From assembly GCF_005938655.1 (NCBI RefSeq), contig NZ_VCQT01000022.1, positions 62,001 through 126,000 of the forward strand: a stretch of DNA of 64,000 nt. Reading direction: 5' to 3'. Positions 36,308 through 44,373 of the stretch are shown here, piece by piece (position 1 is the stretch's first letter; every line of letters begins with the position of its first letter). The DNA comes from Alloalcanivorax gelatiniphagus (GTDB taxonomy: Bacteria; Pseudomonadota; Gammaproteobacteria; Pseudomonadales; Alcanivoracaceae). A program made the position numbers and the translations under genes. The notes beneath the pieces were generated by a model. That model made no database searches. It was given only the letters and a program-made list of their open reading frames with translations, and was not told the origin of the DNA.

Positions 36308-36966
36308 GCGCCGCCGAACAGATCGTGTACGTGGTCGATGATGACGCCGGAATGCTGGAATCCACGGTCTGGCTGCTGGAATCCGTGGGGCTGACGGCGC
36401 GGCCGTTCACCAACGGCGCCGACTTCCTGGACGCCTGCACAGCGGAGCAACATGCCTGTGTGCTGCTGGATGTGCGCATGCCCGCCATGGGCGGCCTGCA
36501 GGTCCAGCAGGCCATGAAAGAACGGGGCCTGGCGCACCCGATCATCTTCGTCAGCGGCCACGCCGACGTGCCCATCGTGGTGCGCGCCTTCAAAGCCGGC
36601 GCCGTGGATTTCATCGAGAAGCCGTACAACGAGCAACTGCTGCTGGACAGCGTGCAGCAGGCGCTGGACCGGGAACGCCAGGCCCAGGGCCGCGATGCCG
36701 GGCGCCGGGCGGTGGACGAACTTCTGGCCCGGCTCACTCCCCGCGAGCGGGACGTGCTGCTGCCCCTGGTAAAGGGCTACACCAACCGGGAAATCGCGGC
36801 TCAGTTAGAGGTCAGCGTGAAGACCGTGGATCTGTACCGTTCAAGGGTAATGAAGCGGATGGGCGCCGAGCGGCTGCCGGATCTGGTGGGGATGGCGATC
36901 GCCGCCGGGCTGGTGGAGCCGTTACGGCTGCGGGAAGGAAATCAGGCGCCGGAACCCGGCGCCTGA
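36304..36966 (+). CDS. FixJ/NarL-type response regulator
   Basis: 220 aa. Receiver domain with VVDDDA (10-15), phosphoacceptor D56 in VLLDVRMPAMGG, T/S and K in VSGHAD and EKPYNE. LuxR-type helix-turn-helix at about 145-205 (LTPRERDVLLPLVKGYTNREIAAQLEVSVKTVDLYRSRVM). Partner of the kinase upstream. The VSVKTVDLYRSRVM recognition helix is close to FixJ. Confidence 0.95.
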   Translation: MSAAEQIVYVVDDDAGMLESTVWLLESVGLTARPFTNGADFLDACTAEQHACVLLDVRMPAMGGLQVQQAMKERGLAHPIIFVSGHADVPIVVRAFKAGAVDFIEKPYNEQLLLDSVQQALDRERQAQGRDAGRRAVDELLARLTPRERDVLLPLVKGYTNREIAAQLEVSVKTVDLYRSRVMKRMGAERLPDLVGMAIAAGLVEPLRLREGNQAPEPGA

Positions 36967-36991
36967 TCGGTCGGAGGGACGGGCCGGAGGA

Positions 36992-37123
36992 TCAGTCCTC
37001 CTGCCCTTGCTGCTTGGCCTGCTCGGCCTGTTCAGTCACTTCGTTCAGCTCAAACCACATGGCGTTGAGAATGGCGAAGGTACAAGCCAGACCGACACCG
37101 AGAATCCAGGCGAAATACCACAT
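36992..37123 (-). CDS. cydX: cytochrome bd oxidase small subunit CydX (YbgT family)
   Basis: 43 aa, starting MWYFAWILGVGLACTFAILN, which matches E. coli CydX (MWYFAWILGTLLACSFGVIT) almost position by position. One transmembrane helix with an acidic C-terminus. It begins 12 bp after the cydB stop and is short enough to be missed by automatic calling. Established: CydX stabilises the CydAB hemes. Confidence 0.95.
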   Translation of the reverse strand: MWYFAWILGVGLACTFAILNAMWFELNEVTEQAEQAKQQGQED

Positions 37124-37135
37124 TGTCGATTCTCC

Positions 37136-38266
37136 TCAGTACATGTCTTTGTTGACGTCGCTTTCGCTCACTTTGCCCCACAGCACCTTGTACACCCAGG
37201 CGGTGTAGAGCAGCACGATGGGCAGCAGGATCACGGTGGCGATCAGCATGATGCCCAGGGTGTAGTGGCTGGAGGACGCGTCCCACACCATCAGGCTGTG
37301 GCCCGGATCGGAGCTGCTGGGCAGAATCATCGGGAACATGGACACGCCCACGGTGGTGATGATGGCCGCCACCGACAGCTTGGAGCCCAGGAAGCTGAGC
37401 GCCCCGATGCGGGTGAACAGGCCGAGCATGGCCAGGGCGGCGCCGCCAAAGCCCAGCAGCGGCACCAGCCACAGCAGCGGCTGGGCGCCGTAGTTGGCCA
37501 GCCATACACCGGCTTCGGTGACCACTTCCTTGCGCAGCGGGTTGCTGGGGCCCATGGGGTCCATGGCGCCCACCACCCGGTAGCCGTCCATATGGCTGAC
37601 CCAGAAGCCACCGATGGCGAACAGCACGATCACCAGGGCGGCGGCGACCAGGCCGATGCGCCGGGCCCGTTCCGCGGGCTCGCCATCCGCCTTGATCTGC
37701 AGCCAGGTGGCGCCGTGCAGCACCAGCATGGCCAGCGACACCAGCCCGCACAGCAGCGCGAACGGGTTAAGCAGGGCAAAGAAGGAACCGGTGTAGAACG
37801 GCCGCAGATCACTGTCGAAGTGGAACGGCACACCCTGCAGCACGTTGCCCACGGCGACCCCGAAGATCAGCGCCGGCACCACGCCGCTGAAGCACAGGGC
37901 CGCGTCCCAGCGGGCGCGCCAGGCCGGCTCGTCCCGCTTGGAGCGGAATTTGAACGCCACCGGGCGGATGATCAGCGCCACCAGAATCAGGAACATGGCC
38001 AGGTAGAAGCCGGAGAAGCTGACCGCGTAGAGCGCCGGCCAGGCGGCGAAGATGGCGCCGCCACCGAGCACGAACCACACCTGGTTGCCTTCCCAGACCG
38101 GGCCCACCGTATTGATTACCTGACGGCGCTGGCCGTCGCCGCGGGCCACCGCCGGCAGCAGCGCGGCCACGCCCATATCGAACCCGTCGGTCACCGCGAA
38201 CGCCACCAGCAGCACGCCGAGCAGAGCCCACCAGATCAACCGCAATACTTCATAGTCGAACAGCAT
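37136..38266 (-). CDS. cydB: cytochrome bd ubiquinol oxidase subunit II
   Basis: 376 aa (E. coli 379), a membrane protein with about nine helices. Begins with the family signature MLFDYEVLRLIWWALLGVL and VAFAVTDGFDMGVA. It partners CydA in the inner membrane. Located between cydA and cydX with short gaps, one operon. Confidence 0.97.
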   Translation of the reverse strand: MLFDYEVLRLIWWALLGVLLVAFAVTDGFDMGVAALLPAVARGDGQRRQVINTVGPVWEGNQVWFVLGGGAIFAAWPALYAVSFSGFYLAMFLILVALIIRPVAFKFRSKRDEPAWRARWDAALCFSGVVPALIFGVAVGNVLQGVPFHFDSDLRPFYTGSFFALLNPFALLCGLVSLAMLVLHGATWLQIKADGEPAERARRIGLVAAALVIVLFAIGGFWVSHMDGYRVVGAMDPMGPSNPLRKEVVTEAGVWLANYGAQPLLWLVPLLGFGGAALAMLGLFTRIGALSFLGSKLSVAAIITTVGVSMFPMILPSSSDPGHSLMVWDASSSHYTLGIMLIATVILLPIVLLYTAWVYKVLWGKVSESDVNKDMY

Positions 38267-38278
38267 GGTGTTGTCTCC

Positions 38279-39862
38279 TTATTCCTGCGGCCGATTGAAG
38301 GCCGGTGAAAAGCGCTCGTCGAGCCGGGCCGGATTGTCCGCGCTCTCCTCTTCCTCGGGGCCCTTGCGGATGTATTTGAGCATCAGCTTGACCTCGATCA
38401 CCGCCAGGGTGGTGTAGATCACCAGGAAGCCGGCCACCGTGATCAGCAGATCGGTCACCGTCAGGCTGCTGACACCCAGGAAGGTGGGCAACACCCCTTC
38501 GATCACCCAGGGCTGCCGGCCGTACTCCGCCACCAGCCAGCCCAGCTCCGCGGCCACCCAGGGCAACGGCAGGGTCAGGAAGGCCACGCGCAGGAACCAG
38601 CGCGGCACCCGCCGGCGCAGGGACACCATGTAGAACGCCAGGCCGAACAGGGCGATCATGTAGAAGCCGATCACCACCATGAAGCGGAACGACCAGAACA
38701 GGGCGAACACATTGGGCAGCGCGTCCCGGGTGGCCATGGCGATCTGCTCGTCGCTGGCGGTGCGCGGGTCTTCCACGTATTTCTTCAGCATCAGCGCGTA
38801 GCCCATGTATTCCTGGTTCTCCAGGAAGGTCTGCCGGGCCGCCGCGTTGCTCTCATCCACCTTGAGGGTTTCCAGCGCATCATAGGCCAGCAAACCGTCG
38901 CGGATGTGCAGCTCCGAAAGCGCCAGCAATTCGCGGATGCCGGGGATTTCCTGGTCGATGCTGCGGGTGGCGATCAGGCCCATCACCCAGGGAATCTTCA
39001 GCTCGTAGTGGGTCTCCTGGGCTTCCCGGTCGGGGATACCGAACAGGGCGAACGGTGCCGGTGCCTCCTCGGTCTCCCACATGCCCTCGATCATCGCCAG
39101 CTTCATTTTCTGGTTGTCGGTGATGGTGTAACCGGACTCGTCACCGAGCACCACCACGGACAGGGCCGCCGCCAGACCGAAGGACGCGGCCACCGTGAAG
39201 GAGCGCTTGGCCAGCGCTTCGTGGCGGTGGCGCAGCAGGTACCAGGCGCTGATCGCCAGCACGAACACGGCACCGGTGACGTACCCGGCGGCCACCGTGT
39301 GCACGAACTTGGCCTGGGCCACCGGGTTGAAGATCACGGCGGCGAAGTCCACCACTTCCATGCGCATGGTGTCCGGGTTGAACTCCGAACCCACCGGGTT
39401 CTGCATCCAGCCGTTGGCCACCAGAATCCACAGCGCCGACAGATTGGAGCCCAGCGCCACCAGCCAGGTCACCGCCAGATGCTTGACCTTGCTGAGCTTG
39501 TCCCAGCCGAAGAAGAACAACCCCACCAGGGTCGCTTCCAGGAAGAAGGCCATCAGGCCCTCGATGGCCAGGGGGGCACCGAAGATGTCGCCCACGTAGT
39601 GGCTGTAGAACGCCCAGTTGGTACCGAACTGGAACTCCATGACGATACCGGTGGCGACGCCCATGGCGAAGTTGATGCCGAACAGCAGGCCCCAGAACTT
39701 GGTCATGTCCCGCCAAATGGTGCGTCCGGTCATCACATAGACGCTCTCCATGATGGCCAGCATGAACGACAGGCCCAGTGTCAAAGGCACGAAGAGGAAG
39801 TGGTACATGGCCGTCATGGCGAACTGCAGCCGCGACAATTCGACCAGCGTGGCGTCGATCAT
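38279..39862 (-). CDS. cydA: cytochrome bd ubiquinol oxidase subunit I
   Basis: 527 aa (E. coli 522). Oxidises ubiquinol and reduces oxygen with very high affinity. Heme ligand H21 in LQFAMTAMYHFLFVPLT corresponds to E. coli H19. A full-length Q-loop (from about GYTITDNQKMKLAMIEGMW, containing the conserved K and E for quinol) is present, so it is the long-Q-loop bd-I type, not CIO. The ATG at 39862 has GGGGAGA ahead. Confidence 0.98.
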   Translation of the reverse strand: MIDATLVELSRLQFAMTAMYHFLFVPLTLGLSFMLAIMESVYVMTGRTIWRDMTKFWGLLFGINFAMGVATGIVMEFQFGTNWAFYSHYVGDIFGAPLAIEGLMAFFLEATLVGLFFFGWDKLSKVKHLAVTWLVALGSNLSALWILVANGWMQNPVGSEFNPDTMRMEVVDFAAVIFNPVAQAKFVHTVAAGYVTGAVFVLAISAWYLLRHRHEALAKRSFTVAASFGLAAALSVVVLGDESGYTITDNQKMKLAMIEGMWETEEAPAPFALFGIPDREAQETHYELKIPWVMGLIATRSIDQEIPGIRELLALSELHIRDGLLAYDALETLKVDESNAAARQTFLENQEYMGYALMLKKYVEDPRTASDEQIAMATRDALPNVFALFWSFRFMVVIGFYMIALFGLAFYMVSLRRRVPRWFLRVAFLTLPLPWVAAELGWLVAEYGRQPWVIEGVLPTFLGVSSLTVTDLLITVAGFLVIYTTLAVIEVKLMLKYIRKGPEEEESADNPARLDERFSPAFNRPQE

Positions 39863-39992
39863 TGATGTTCTCCCCTGACTACAAACCGGCGGACCCGCGA
39901 AGAACCTGTCCGCCATTGGCGAAAGGACCTCCTTGCCCTTCCCGTTCGAGGTACAGCACGCGCGAGACTACACGCAAGCAAATGGCATTACC

Positions 39993-40006
39993 TTGAGCGA
40001 GATCAG
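39993..40006. promoter_or_regulatory. FNR/ANR-like box between cydA and cydD
   Basis: TTGAG-CGAG-ATCAG, 8 of 10 matches to the established TTGAT-N4-ATCAA site. It is centred about 137 bp from cydA and 146 bp from cydD, so it could control both directions. The rest of 39863-40145 shows no gene. Confidence 0.5.
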
Positions 40007-40145
40007 GATGGCGCGGGTGAAAGCCCGGCGGATCACGTCTACCATTGGGCGCCATCCCGGATGGCGCTCCTGGCACCATGGTAAGAGTAGCACCACAGCC
40101 GAGCACCTTCACGTTACGTTGACCGAAGTGGAACCGACTACCTCC

Positions 40146-41804
40146 ATGTCCATTGATCCACATCAAGCCGACCCGGCCGCCTGGCTGGCGGAGCAGCGCC
40201 GCCACGCGCCGTCCATGCTCAAGCGGCTGCTGCTCACCGCCCTGGCGGACGCGCCGCTGGCGATCCTCCAGGCCGCCCTGCTGGCCTGGCTGGCCGCCAA
40301 CCTGCTGGCCGGCCAGGGGCGTCTCTGGACCCCGGCTCTGCTGTTGCTGCTGACCCTGGCGGTACGCGCCCTGGCCGGCGCCGCCCGGGCCCGCTTCAGC
40401 AGTGGCGCCGCCGCCGACATCAGCCTGGCGGTGCGCGAGCGGGTGGCCGCCGCCCTGCTGCGCGGCGCCGGCGGCACCATGACCCCGGGGGAGGCCAGCA
40501 CCGCCCTGCTGGAGCAGGCCGAGGCGGTGGGCCGCTACCATGCCGGCTTCGCCGTGCAACGGCGGGTGGCGAGCCTGGCCACGGTGCTGTTTCTGGTGGC
40601 CGCCTTCGCGGTGGACTGGGTGGTGGGCCTGATCTTTCTGTGCACCGCGCCGCTGATTCCGGTGTTCATGATGCTGGTGGGCACCGGCGCCCAGCGCGCC
40701 GCCGACCGCCAGCTGGAGAGCCTGCGATTTCTCGGCGGTTACTTCCTGGACCGGCTGCGCGGCGTGCTCACCCTGCGCGCCTTCGCCCGCGAGCAGGCGG
40801 AACGGGACGGGGTGGACATCGCCAACGGCGAATACCGGCGCCGCACCATGAAGGTGCTGCGCATCGCCTTTCTCACCTCGGCGGTGCTGGAACTGTTCGC
40901 CGCCCTGTCGGTGGCCCTGGTGGCGCTGTACGTGGGCCTGCACCTGCTCGACCTGGTGGCCTTCGGCCCCGGCCCGAAGCTGGATTTCGGCACCGGCCTG
41001 TGGCTGTTGCTGCTGGCCCCGGAGTTCTACCAACCGCTGCGTCAGCTGGCCGCCGGCTACCACGACCGCGCCGCCGCCCAGTCCGCCGCCCAGGTGCTGG
41101 CGCCGCTGCTGGCCGACCCAGCCGACCCCGATACCGATCCCGGCCCGGCCGCTCCTACCGCGAATCGTCCCAACGCGCTGACGCTGGAGGGCGTGGGTTT
41201 CGGCCACGGCGACGGCGAGCCGCTGTTCGAGAACCTGGATACCAGCGTGGCCGCCGGCCAATGCCTGGTGCTGCGCGGCGACAGCGGCACCGGCAAGAGC
41301 ACCCTGCTCAAGGTGATCGCCGGCCTGCTGCCGGCGAACGGCGGCCGGGTACTCCATGACGGTCAACCGGCGCCGCAACTGGCCCGGGCCGACGGCCGGC
41401 TGGCCTGGGCCGGCCAGCACCCCTGGTTCGTGCACGGCACGGTGGCGGACAACCTGCGCCTGGTGGCCCCGGACGCGGACGACGCCGACCTGGAGCGGGT
41501 GTTGGAAGACTGCGGCCTGGGCGCCCTACCCGCTGGCCTGGCCACGCCGCTGGACGAAAACGGCGGCGGCCTCTCCGGTGGCCAGGGCCGGCGGCTGGCC
41601 CTGGCCCGGGCGTTGCTCAGCCCGGCGCCCCTGCTGCTGCTGGACGAGCCCACCGCCGAGCTGGACGAGGATCTGGAAGCGCGCATCGTCGCCACCCTGG
41701 CCGCCCGCAAGGGCCACCGCACCCTGGTGATCGCCACCCATTCCCCGGCCCTGGCGGCGCTGGGTGATCACAGTATCTGGTTGGGGGGCGTGAGCCATGA
41801 CTGA
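40146..41804 (+). CDS. cydD: cysteine/glutathione ABC exporter subunit CydD
   Basis: 552-aa half transporter needed to assemble cytochrome bd. N-terminal six-helix membrane domain (about 20-310, with the GAQRAADRQLESLRFLGGYFLDRLRG coupling region). ATPase domain with GDSGTGKST Walker A, LSGGQGRRLALARALL signature, LLLLDEPTAELDE Walker B, and THSPAL H-loop. The start was chosen at MSIDPHQADP; upstream codons look non-coding and the site has only a weak GAAGTGGA Shine-Dalgarno. Overlaps cydC by 8 bp. Confidence 0.92.
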   Translation: MSIDPHQADPAAWLAEQRRHAPSMLKRLLLTALADAPLAILQAALLAWLAANLLAGQGRLWTPALLLLLTLAVRALAGAARARFSSGAAADISLAVRERVAAALLRGAGGTMTPGEASTALLEQAEAVGRYHAGFAVQRRVASLATVLFLVAAFAVDWVVGLIFLCTAPLIPVFMMLVGTGAQRAADRQLESLRFLGGYFLDRLRGVLTLRAFAREQAERDGVDIANGEYRRRTMKVLRIAFLTSAVLELFAALSVALVALYVGLHLLDLVAFGPGPKLDFGTGLWLLLLAPEFYQPLRQLAAGYHDRAAAQSAAQVLAPLLADPADPDTDPGPAAPTANRPNALTLEGVGFGHGDGEPLFENLDTSVAAGQCLVLRGDSGTGKSTLLKVIAGLLPANGGRVLHDGQPAPQLARADGRLAWAGQHPWFVHGTVADNLRLVAPDADDADLERVLEDCGLGALPAGLATPLDENGGGLSGGQGRRLALARALLSPAPLLLLDEPTAELDEDLEARIVATLAARKGHRTLVIATHSPALAALGDHSIWLGGVSHD

Positions 41805-43467
41805 CCCACAAATTTCAGCGCGTCACTGGCTGCGCCAGCAGTTCAAGGGCCAGGGCCGGCGCCTGCGCAACGCCTGGCTGCTGGCTCTGACCACCGCCCT
41901 GGCGGCGATGGCGCTGCTCGGCCTGTCCGGCTGGTTTATCAGCGCCGCCGCCCTGGCCGGCCTGGCCGCCGGCGGCATCGGCGCCATCTCCTTCAATCTG
42001 CTGGCGCCCAGCGCCGGCATCCGCGCCCTGGCGGTGGGCCGCACCGTGTCCCGCTATTTCGAGCGGCTGGTCAGCCACGACGCCACCTTCCATGTGATGC
42101 AGCGCCTGCGCACCCGGCTGTTCAGCGCCATCCTGCCCCGTGTGCCCGGGCCGCTGTCACACCTGAGCACCGGCCACCTGCTGGAGCGCCTGCTGGGCGA
42201 CGTGGAGCGCCTGGAAAACGCCTGGCTGGGCCAGGCCCAGCCGACCCTGGTGGCCGCCGGCACCGGCCTGGTGTTGCTGGTGGCGGGTTATGTGATGGCC
42301 GGGCCGGTGGCGGCGCTGGCCCTGCTGATCGGCTTTATCCTGATGGCCGCCCTGCTGATCCGCCTGGCGCGGGCCTCGGACGCACCGCTGCGGCAGCGGG
42401 CCATGGATCGGGAGCGGCTGCGCGGCGATCTGGTGCAGGCCCTCAACGGTCTGCCGGATGTGCTCGCCTACGGCCTGCGCCCGGAGTTGCTGGCCCGGTG
42501 GCGCGAGCGCCTGGTGGCACTGGCCGATGTGGAGCACCGGCTGGCCTGGCGCCAGGCCCTCACCCAGACCCTGATCCAGAGCCTGATGCAATGGTTGGCG
42601 GTGGCCATGCTGCTGCTGTTGATCGGCCCGGTGCGGGACGGCGTGGTGGACGCGCCCCTGGCCCTGGCGGTGATGCTGATGGTGCTGGCCGCCGCCGAGG
42701 TCACCCTGCCCCTGGCCCCGGCCTGGCAGGGCTGGTCGGACACCCGCTCCACGGTGGCGCGGCTGGCCGCCCTCACCGAAGCGCCGCTGCCCCGGGCCGC
42801 CGCCGAGGGCGACCAGATCCCGGCGCCGGACGGCCTGCTCACCGCCCGGGGCCTGAGCTTCGCCTGGCCGGACCAGCCGCCCCTGTTCGAGAGCCTGGAC
42901 CTGGAAGTGCGCGCCGGCCGGCCGCTGGCCATCGTCGGCCCCAGCGGCGCCGGCAAGAGCACCCTGCTGCACTGCCTGATGGGCCTGCAGCGGCCCAGCG
43001 GCGGCGAGATCCGCTTTGGCGGCGTGGCCCAGGCCCAGGCCGACGGCGACGCCTGGCGCGCCTGCTTCAGCCTGCTGTTGCAGCGCCAGCAGCTGTTCAC
43101 CGGCACCCTGCGCGATAACCTGCGGCTGGCCCGGCCGGAGGCCAACGACGACGCCCTATGGCACGCCCTGGAACAGGCCCGGCTGGCGGACCTGGTACAC
43201 CAGCGCGGCGGCCTGGACCTGTGGATCGGCACCGAGGGCCTGCACCTGTCCGGCGGCCAGGGCCGGCGCCTGTCCCTGGCCCGGGTGCTGCTGCGCGACA
43301 GCCCGGTGGTGCTGCTCGACGAGCCGTTCACCGGCCTGGAGCCGGCCACCGCCGACGCCCTGTTCGAAACCCTGCAAAGCGAACTGGCGGAGCGGGTGCT
43401 GATCATGGTCACCCACGACCGCCGCCAGGCGGAACGCCTCCCGGAGAAGCTGACCCTGGCCCCCTGA
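41797..43467 (+). CDS. cydC: cysteine/glutathione ABC exporter subunit CydC
   Basis: 556 aa, partner of CydD. Membrane domain (about 20-300) with the RALAVGRTVSRYFERLVSHDATFHVMQRLR coupling region typical of CydC. ATPase domain with GPSGAGKST Walker A, LSGGQGRRLSLARVLL signature and VVLLDEPFTGLEP Walker B. Followed by the minisatellite at 43484. Confidence 0.93.
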   Translation: MTDPQISARHWLRQQFKGQGRRLRNAWLLALTTALAAMALLGLSGWFISAAALAGLAAGGIGAISFNLLAPSAGIRALAVGRTVSRYFERLVSHDATFHVMQRLRTRLFSAILPRVPGPLSHLSTGHLLERLLGDVERLENAWLGQAQPTLVAAGTGLVLLVAGYVMAGPVAALALLIGFILMAALLIRLARASDAPLRQRAMDRERLRGDLVQALNGLPDVLAYGLRPELLARWRERLVALADVEHRLAWRQALTQTLIQSLMQWLAVAMLLLLIGPVRDGVVDAPLALAVMLMVLAAAEVTLPLAPAWQGWSDTRSTVARLAALTEAPLPRAAAEGDQIPAPDGLLTARGLSFAWPDQPPLFESLDLEVRAGRPLAIVGPSGAGKSTLLHCLMGLQRPSGGEIRFGGVAQAQADGDAWRACFSLLLQRQQLFTGTLRDNLRLARPEANDDALWHALEQARLADLVHQRGGLDLWIGTEGLHLSGGQGRRLSLARVLLRDSPVVLLDEPFTGLEPATADALFETLQSELAERVLIMVTHDRRQAERLPEKLTLAP

Positions 43468-43483
43468 CGCCCGTATCGGGGCC

Positions 43484-43611
43484 CTGTATCGGCCCCTGTA
43501 TCGGCCCCTGGGTAGGGCCCTGCGTCGGACCCTGTGTCGGCCCCTGCATCGGCCCCTGCATCGGCCCTGCATCGGCCCTGCATCGGCCCTGCATCGGCCC
43601 TGCATCGGCCC
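43484..43611. repeat. minisatellite: 11 units of 11-12 bp after cydC
   Basis: Exactly 11 units of consensus CTGCATCGGCC(C) fill 128 bp. The first five are 12-bp variants with substitutions (TA, GGTAG, CG, TG in place of CA) and the later units are nearly uniform. A partial unit precedes at about 43471. It ends directly in a REPIN whose first bases CTGTAGG look like another unit. Confidence 0.9.
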
Positions 43612-43613
43612 CT

Positions 43614-43692
43614 GTAGGAGCGGCTTCAGCCGCGATAAAGGTCTGGCGGGATAACCGCCATTCCGGGCTATCGCGGCTGAAGCCGCTCCTAC
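43614..43692. repeat. REPIN with a longer spacer (G/C subtype)
   Basis: GTAGGAGCGGCTTCAGCCGC, about 35-bp spacer, and its inverse. It abuts the minisatellite on the left and the SirB2 gene on the right. Confidence 0.9.
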
Positions 43693-43700
43693 GGGGTGGG

Positions 43701-44093
43701 CTAGGCGAGCCAGGAGGCCGGGTGGTGACGCACCGCCACGCCCACCATGTAGGCGAACACCGCCACGGCCAGCACCGCGAAGGTGGCGCGGGTTGTCGGG
43801 TTAAGGGTGGCCGAGCGGCCGCCCTTGATGACCACCGCGCCCAGGCCGATATAAACCAGCAGCGCCACCAGCTTGGCCGCCAGCCACGGGGTGTGTTGGG
43901 GCCAGGCGCGCAGCATCACCATCAGCGTCACGCCACAGGCCAGCAACCCGGTGTCGATCACATGGGGCAGCACCCGCACCCAGCGCCGGCGCAACCGGGA
44001 CGTATCACGCACCGACCACCAGGCGCGGGTAACGAACAGGGTGATGCTGGCGGCCGCCAGGCTGATGTGCAGGTGCTTGATCAGGGTGTACAT
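43701..44093 (-). CDS. SirB2 family membrane protein
   Basis: 130 aa with four transmembrane helices. YTLIKHLHISLAAASITLFVTRAWW and PHVIDTGLLACGVTLM are typical of SirB/SirB2. The function of the family is not established; some members sit with tRNA-modification or heme genes. Divergent from the DAHP synthase leader. Confidence 0.85.
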   Translation of the reverse strand: MYTLIKHLHISLAAASITLFVTRAWWSVRDTSRLRRRWVRVLPHVIDTGLLACGVTLMVMLRAWPQHTPWLAAKLVALLVYIGLGAVVIKGGRSATLNPTTRATFAVLAVAVFAYMVGVAVRHHPASWLA

Positions 44094-44138
44094 GGCGGCG
44101 ATTCCTTAGTAAGCTCGGCCCATTATCAGGAGAATTTC

Positions 44139-44255
44139 ATGCACGGTATCACGTCACAACGCCAGCTTCCCGGCACCCGGCCTTCGGCCCGGGGCGCGTT
44201 GTCGTGCGCCGTCGTCTTCTTCTTCGGGTATTGGTTTAGCCGCTCGCGCGCCTGA
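44139..44255 (+). CDS. aromatic-rich leader peptide of the DAHP synthase gene
   Basis: 38 aa with a good CAGGAGA Shine-Dalgarno before the ATG. Near the C-terminus it reads VVFFFGYWFSRSRA: four Phe, one Tyr, one Trp in seven residues, the pattern of a transcription-attenuation leader. A 9-bp GC hairpin (GCGCGCCTG 44246-44254 with CAGGCGCGC 44267-44275) overlaps the last codons and stop, and a terminator follows at 44304-44345. No other role is apparent. Confidence 0.85.
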   Translation: MHGITSQRQLPGTRPSARGALSCAVVFFFGYWFSRSRA

Positions 44256-44303
44256 CCGTACCCGGCCAGGCGCGCCCGTTGGGGCCGCCTGCCGAAGACC
44301 TAG

Positions 44304-44345
44304 AAAACCCCCGGTTGGCGCCCCCACCGGGGGTTTTTGTTTTTA
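44304..44345 (+). terminator. attenuator terminator before DAHP synthase
   Basis: CCCCCGG (44308-44314) pairs with CCGGGGG (44327-44333) and is followed by a T-rich tract (TTTTTGTTTTT). It lies between the leader peptide and the structural gene, so it must be read through for expression. Confidence 0.88.
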
Positions 44346-44373
44346 AGAGGTTTTCAGAGGAAGGAAGGATCAT

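Noticed and set aside
40060-40085. Sigma-54 promoter suggested by TGGCACC near cydD
   Set aside because: The required TTGC-type -12 element is missing at the right spacing.
43484-43611. Possible CRISPR array
   Set aside because: Units are 11-12 bp head-to-tail without spacers, and no cas genes are nearby; it is a minisatellite.
43158-44255. A 365-codon frame running through cydC, the minisatellite, SirB2 and into the leader peptide
   Set aside because: It crosses two real genes and a repeat array; only its last 38 codons, with their own Shine-Dalgarno, are meaningful (the leader peptide).
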